From: an uncultured Dorea sp.
GTDB taxonomy: Bacteria; Bacillota_A; Clostridia; Lachnospirales; Lachnospiraceae
Reading direction: 5' to 3'
Length of the DNA stretch: 63,874 bases
Assembly (NCBI GenBank): GCA_910579015.1
Contig: CAJTRO010000011.1
Location: forward strand, 23,454-87,327
Shown: positions 60,055 to 63,874 of the stretch, in pieces
How the letters are laid out: the number at the start of each line of letters is the position of its first letter
Numbering within the stretch: the first letter of the stretch is position 1
The notes under the pieces: model-generated
Database searches by the model: none
What the model was told of the DNA's origin: nothing
What the model saw: the letters and a program-made list of their open reading frames with translations, nothing else
Program-made: the position numbers and the translations under genes

Positions 60055-60065
60055 AGGAGGTTTCC

Positions 60066-60812
60066 ATGCACGCAATTGAGCGAAGAAGAGTAATCTTGAA
60101 TTTTATCAATGAACATGAATCTGCGACTACGGCCGAGTTGAGCGCACTTACAAATTCCTCCATAGCAACGGTAAGGCGGGACCTGACTGTGATGAACCAG
60201 GATGGAACAGTTATGAAGACTCACGGAGGCGCAAAGAAAATACAGGAATCAGATATTCCCATACCATGTGTCAGAGAGAAGAATGCGATCGCGAAAATTG
60301 CGGCAAACCTCATCCATCCTGGGGAGCATATATTTATCGGCTCTGGCAAGACCTGCACGGCTCTTGCCAGAGGTCTCAAGGATAAGAATGATCTCAGGAT
60401 CTCGACGACCAGCATAAATGTCGTTGCAGAATGCTCCGGCCAGTCCGCAAATTCTGTATTCTTGCTTGGCGGCAATGTGAATTATGGAGCGAGCACCATT
60501 GAGACGCTGGGAGATTATACCTTTGAGATACTGAGCCGTATGTATTTTGACAAAACTTTCTTTACGATTGACGGTGCTGACATCAAATCAGGCTATTCTA
60601 TTGTTAACCGGTCTCAAATTCCTCTCTATGAACATCTGATCAAAAGCTGCAAGGAGTGTTATCTCCTGGCAGATCATTTTAAATTCGGAAAAAGATCTTA
60701 TGCGCAGCTGTGCGGCCTGTCAGGAATCCCGAACGTGATCACGGATTCCAGGATTGGTGCGGAGTATCTCCACTACTACCAAACCCACGGAATCCGTGTA
60801 ATGATACATTGA
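60066..60812 (+). CDS. DeoR/GlpR-type transcriptional regulator
   Basis: 248 residues. Residues 1-55 are the helix-turn-helix (RRRVILNFINEHESATTAEL, SSIATVRRDLTVM), and residues 75-240 the phosphosugar-sensing domain (IFIGSGKTCTALARGL, FFTIDGADIKSGYSI). AGAGGAGG precedes ATG 60066. As the last gene of the plus-strand operon it may respond to a phosphorylated intermediate and form a second control layer beside the GntR protein. Confidence 0.9.
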   Translation: MHAIERRRVILNFINEHESATTAELSALTNSSIATVRRDLTVMNQDGTVMKTHGGAKKIQESDIPIPCVREKNAIAKIAANLIHPGEHIFIGSGKTCTALARGLKDKNDLRISTTSINVVAECSGQSANSVFLLGGNVNYGASTIETLGDYTFEILSRMYFDKTFFTIDGADIKSGYSIVNRSQIPLYEHLIKSCKECYLLADHFKFGKRSYAQLCGLSGIPNVITDSRIGAEYLHYYQTHGIRVMIH

Positions 60813-60832
60813 TTCGATTGTCTGCGCCGTAA

Positions 60833-62359
60833 TTATATGTGTCTTGCAAGCTTATGGAAGGTATCTTCCAGAGCGAAGTAACAATCATTAAACGCCGCTT
60901 TGACGGGTTCATATGCCCTGACGGCCTCAGGATCCGGATTCTTGATATCTGTGATCTCAATGAATCTGTCAATTGCGGTAAAATCTTTGAAAATCCCGGC
61001 TCCTACGCCTGCGATCACTGCCGCGCCCATGGAGCTTCCTTCTTCGAGCAGAGAAGGCACCTGTATCCTGGCATTGTATACGTCCGCCATGATCTTGCGC
61101 CATACGGCCCCCTTGGCGCCCCCGCCGACCACGGTGATCTCGTCGATCTTGATCTGTGTCCGGAGGATGTCGAGACAGATGGAGAGGTTCATGGTTACGC
61201 CTTCCAGTACGCTTCTTAGGATATCGCCTCTTGAAGTCTCCGGCTTAATGCCGATCCAGGCGCCCTTCGCGTCGGGATTCCATCGAGGAGCACGCTCGCC
61301 TAACAGATACGGAAGGAAGATCAGGCCGTTGGAGCCTGCCGGGCTCTCTTCGATCAGACGGTTCATGGCTTCATAAGGAGAAGAGCTGCTCTGTGCGGCC
61401 TCGTGTGTCTCCATACGGCAGATCGTATTCTTGAGCCAGTTATAGGCGCCGCCTGCATACTGCATGGTTCCATTGGGGGCGTACATGCCGGGGATCACGT
61501 GCGCCCAGGTCACGGTGCGCATCTGTTCGTCATATATCGGCTTCTCGGCTGTCGTCGTGATCCATGCGGAAGTGCCCATACAGCAGTATGTCTTTCCCGG
61601 TGCGATAGAACCGCATCCGATGTTGGCAACCACGCCGTCGCCTCCTCCCATGACGACCGGTGTTCCTTCGGCAAGTCCGGTCAGCTTCGCCGCTTCCTTC
61701 GTGACGCCTCCCGCCACATAGGTGGACGGCTTGATCTCTGGCAGCTTATCCGGGTTGATATCGGCATATTCCAGTATCCGCTCCGACCACTGGAAGGTAC
61801 TCAGGTCGAAACAGGCCATGCTGTTGGCATCCGACGGTTCTGTATAGAATTGTCCGGTCAGACGGAATACGATATAATCCTTCGCGTTCAGTGTCTTGTA
61901 AGTCTTCTCATAGATCTCGGGTTCGTTGTCGCGGATCCACATCAGCTTCTGGATACCATAGGAAGCCGTGTTCCGATGGCCCACGATGTGATAGAAATCC
62001 TGCTGGCTGATATGCTCTTCAAGCTGTGCAACCTGCCGCTGTGCCCTCTGGTCCGCCCATATGATAGAAGGACGCAGCGGATTCCCCGCCCGGTCTACGC
62101 ACAGGCATCCCATCATCTGTCCGCTGAAGCTGATGGCGGCAATGTCTGAGGGGGAGACGCCGGTCTTGTGCATCAGGCTTCTGCTTGTCTCGCATACCGC
62201 CTTCCACCAGTCGTCCGCGTTCTGTTCAACCCAGGTATCATTAAAATAATGCGTGTCATAAGCGAATACTTCGCTTCGAATCAGCCGTCCTCCTTCGGAG
62301 AACAGCGTTGCTTTGTTACCAGACGTTCCAAGATCGTGCGCTAAGATATATCTCTCCAT
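60833..62359 (-). CDS. FGGY carbohydrate kinase, xylulokinase-like
   Basis: 508 residues, minus strand. HDLGTSGNKATLF, ISFSGQMMGCLCVD, RPSIIWADQRAQRQV, CMGTSAWITTTA, LPYLLGERAPRWNPDA and VVGGGAKGAVWRKIMADV are FGGY signatures, closest to xylulokinase-like members but with SFSGQMMG in place of GGQMHG. AAGGAGG precedes the ATG. It lies 9 bases after the GntR gene on the same strand and is probably in its operon. It would phosphorylate the incoming sugar for the pathway encoded at 55934-60054. Confidence 0.87.
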   Translation of the reverse strand: MERYILAHDLGTSGNKATLFSEGGRLIRSEVFAYDTHYFNDTWVEQNADDWWKAVCETSRSLMHKTGVSPSDIAAISFSGQMMGCLCVDRAGNPLRPSIIWADQRAQRQVAQLEEHISQQDFYHIVGHRNTASYGIQKLMWIRDNEPEIYEKTYKTLNAKDYIVFRLTGQFYTEPSDANSMACFDLSTFQWSERILEYADINPDKLPEIKPSTYVAGGVTKEAAKLTGLAEGTPVVMGGGDGVVANIGCGSIAPGKTYCCMGTSAWITTTAEKPIYDEQMRTVTWAHVIPGMYAPNGTMQYAGGAYNWLKNTICRMETHEAAQSSSSPYEAMNRLIEESPAGSNGLIFLPYLLGERAPRWNPDAKGAWIGIKPETSRGDILRSVLEGVTMNLSICLDILRTQIKIDEITVVGGGAKGAVWRKIMADVYNARIQVPSLLEEGSSMGAAVIAGVGAGIFKDFTAIDRFIEITDIKNPDPEAVRAYEPVKAAFNDCYFALEDTFHKLARHI

Positions 62360-62368
62360 TTTTCCTCC

Positions 62369-63136
62369 TTAGGACTTGTTCTCGGGAAAAACGGTCACCT
62401 CAAACTTACTGCGGTCACCGCGGTATCTGGATATGGTATACTCAATCGGCCTGCCGAACGCATTATAACCGGTAGATACGAAATACTGTATAGGCTTTCC
62501 TCTCTTCATGTCCAGAAGCTTCACGTCTTCTGCCTTGGCCTCTCTTGCCTCAACCGTTCGTTCGATCCGAAAGATCATGGTCTCTTCCTTCTCGGAGAGG
62601 ATGCTGTAGAGCTGTTCGTCCACGAAGTTATGGTTTAGAATAAATTCGCATTCCCTGTAAGGCAGGAATGTACGGACAGTCACGATGGGATCGCCGTCTG
62701 CCATCCGCTTACGGTGCAGGAAAATAACCTGGTCCTGCTCCGAAAGCTCTAATGCGGTCACGACGTTTTCGCCCGCCTCCATGGCCTTCATGGTGGAAAG
62801 CTCCAGAACCTCCGTGCTTGGCGTCTTGCCAAGCCGGTACATCTGATCGTTGAAGCTCTCGATCTTACGAATGAAATTCTGGGTGATCTTCGGCTGTGAC
62901 ACGAATGTCCCTTTGCTCTTCACTCTGTACAGCCAGCCTTCCTGTACCAGCTCGGTGATCGCCTGCCGGACAGTCGTGCGGCTGATCCCGAAAGAATCGC
63001 TGATCTCCTTCTCCGTCGGGATCATATCCCCGCTCTTATAGTTCCCTTCCTTTATCTCCGACAGTACCAATTCTTTCAGCTGGAAATATAACGGAATCGG
63101 AACGGTCTTGTCTATTCTCCCTACCTTTTTCAGCAC
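62369..63136 (-). CDS. GntR-family (HutC/UTRA) transcriptional regulator
   Basis: 255 residues, GTG start at 63136 with AGGAGGG upstream. Winged-helix: IPLYFQLKELVLSEIKEG, YKSGDMIPTEKEISDS and FGISRTTVRQAITELVQEGW. The UTRA effector domain follows (QVIFLHRKRMADGDPIVT, YILAHD-independent fold ending PIEYTISRYRGDRSKFEV). It likely binds the palindrome found before itself (63237-63251) and at 55713 and 55822, and is released by a sugar phosphate. Same strand and likely operon as the FGGY kinase. Confidence 0.9.
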   Translation of the reverse strand: MLKKVGRIDKTVPIPLYFQLKELVLSEIKEGNYKSGDMIPTEKEISDSFGISRTTVRQAITELVQEGWLYRVKSKGTFVSQPKITQNFIRKIESFNDQMYRLGKTPSTEVLELSTMKAMEAGENVVTALELSEQDQVIFLHRKRMADGDPIVTVRTFLPYRECEFILNHNFVDEQLYSILSEKEETMIFRIERTVEAREAKAEDVKLLDMKRGKPIQYFVSTGYNAFGRPIEYTISRYRGDRSKFEVTVFPENKS

Positions 63137-63236
63137 TACAATGCCCTCCTCTTGATGGATGATCGATATCTAAGAACATTGTAACATATCGCCTATTCTC
63201 CTGCAAGAACATAGTCTTCTCTTTGTATATTTATTG

Positions 63237-63251
63237 TTATGTAACTACATA
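63237..63251 (-). promoter_or_regulatory. Predicted GntR auto-operator
   Basis: ttatgtaactacata inside a longer near-palindrome (tgttatgta, ac, tacataataaca; 63235-63258), about 100 bases upstream of the gntR start. Nearly the same site occurs at 55713-55727 and 55822-55836. Confidence 0.65.
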
Positions 63252-63340
63252 ATAACATATCGACATAAAATTTCAAGAGATTTTCATAATTTTCCGATTT
63301 TACAGCCAAAAAATTTTCCCATTTTTTATGGGAGAAATTC

Positions 63341-63369
63341 TTTACAATGCGCATAATACGCATTATAAT
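63341..63369 (+). promoter_or_regulatory. Promoter with spacer palindrome before the HicAB fusion
   Basis: TTTACA (63341-63346), exactly 17 bases, TATAAT (63364-63369). The spacer is itself a dyad (aatgcg, cataata, cgcatt). An operator between -35 and -10 suits repression by a HicB-type antitoxin. Confidence 0.6.
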
Positions 63370-63399
63370 GTAATTATATTAACGGAAAGGAGAGACGCC

Positions 63400-63411
63400 A
63401 TGAATAAATAA
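63400..63411 (+). other. Three-codon mini-frame overlapping the next ribosome binding site
   Basis: ATG-AAT-AAA-TAA follows AAGGAG, and its stop runs into the AGGAGG that serves the fusion gene at 63423. It could be a translated leader or a scar of a former reading frame. Confidence 0.35.
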
Positions 63412-63422
63412 GGAGGTATTGG

Positions 63423-63874
63423 ATGAGATTTAGAGAAATTGAAAGTATAATATTACAAAATGGGTGGTATCAAGTAAAGCAAAAAGGTTCACACCACCAA
63501 TACAAACACCCGACTAAGCTTGGAAAAGTCACAATTCCAGAACATGGAGGAGATTTGAATCCTGATACAGTGAAATTAATTTATCCGGCTGTATTTAAGC
63601 CCTTTACAGATCAAAGCGGAGGATATGTGGTAGAATTTCCAGATTTACCTGGTTGTGTAACAGAGGGAAAAGACTTGGAACAGGCTATTGAAATGGGAAT
63701 TGACGCGGCCAGTGGCTGGGTATTAGGAGAACTTGAAGATGGAGAGAAAATTCCACATGCTTCCGATTATTCAGAAATAACTGTTGAAAATGGGTGTATG
63801 TTAAATATGCTATTATTAGACATTGATGCTTATGAGGAAAAATATGGTGAAAAAGCTGTAAGGAAAAATCTTAC
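63423..63874 (+). CDS. HicA-HicB fusion protein, 3' end outside window
   Basis: A frame of at least 150 residues without a stop to the window edge, with AGGAGG at 63411-63416. Residues 1-50 are HicA-like (MRFREIESIILQNGWYQVK, GSHHQYKHP with the catalytic-type His, VTIPEHGGDLNPDTVK). Without a stop it passes directly into a HicB-like domain (YPAVFKPFTDQSGGY, VEFPDLPGCVTEGKDLEQAI) that ends in a tail with YEEKYGEKAVRKN. HicA toxin and HicB antitoxin are normally separate genes. HicA seems to have lost its last 10 or so residues. A GTG at 63570, residue 50, could start a free HicB. Confidence 0.82.
   Translation, partial: MRFREIESIILQNGWYQVKQKGSHHQYKHPTKLGKVTIPEHGGDLNPDTVKLIYPAVFKPFTDQSGGYVVEFPDLPGCVTEGKDLEQAIEMGIDAASGWVLGELEDGEKIPHASDYSEITVENGCMLNMLLLDIDAYEEKYGEKAVRKNL

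Noticed and set aside
61403..62149. A 248-codon plus-strand open frame
   Set aside because: Opposite the well-supported FGGY kinase; no motif and no ribosome binding site.
1..63874. tRNA or rRNA genes
   Set aside because: No cloverleaf with a GTTCRAnYC arm or rRNA-like block was seen by eye.

Overview
The window looks like a chromosomal segment of a gut-type Clostridia bacterium, most likely Lachnospiraceae. This is inferred from strong AGGAGG ribosome binding sites, moderate base composition, a type III glutamine synthetase, a cupin-type phosphoglucose isomerase, VanW and DUF255 proteins, and many sugar kinases. No rRNA or tRNA gene was seen, and no complete insertion sequence.

Layout. (1) 1-3777: a restriction-modification island: the 3' end of a C5 cytosine methyltransferase, an intrinsic terminator, a putative restriction enzyme, a Vsr mismatch endonuclease and a PD-(D/E)XK nuclease with a topoisomerase-type zinc ribbon. 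(2) 3828-9044: housekeeping genes (fRMsr, MATE pump, methyltransferase, DUF255 protein). (3) 9045-11259: a TnpB-family protein lacking all three expected RuvC acidic residues, flanked upstream by two inverted 28-bp palindromes and downstream by about 250 nt of strongly structured non-coding sequence. (4) 11260-14661: three exported or membrane-anchored proteins. (5) 14774-31248: eleven tightly packed genes for surface glycan or glycoprotein synthesis (nonulosonate CMP-activation and synthase fusions, DUF115/Maf-like proteins, glycosyltransferases, WcbI-like and HAD proteins), unified by a repeated Rossmann-like module. (6) 31249-38685: a transposase remnant, a beta-CASP protein, VanW, and a two-component system with a membrane partner. 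(7) 38803-44644: a sugar operon (FucI-like isomerase, two FGGY kinases, 6-phosphogluconate dehydrogenase). (8) 44664-46125: an AbiE toxin-antitoxin pair with a readable promoter and operators. (9) 46259-50784: fba, glnN and small regulators. (10) 50798-53929: a recombinase tail, a HAD phosphatase, an AAA-ATPase and an AbrB/PIN toxin-antitoxin pair. (11) 54124-63251: a sugar or sugar-acid catabolic locus whose GntR regulator appears to bind a palindrome found at three promoters. (12) 63341-63874: a promoter driving an in-frame HicA-HicB fusion that runs off the window.

Most unusual points: the catalytically dead TnpB homologue with an adjacent candidate guide RNA, next to surface-protein and glycosylation genes; the glycan cluster built around a repeated module; the three-site GntR regulon over a pathway that does not match a textbook route; and the HicA-HicB fusion. 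Functions come from reading motifs in the translations; no database search was run.
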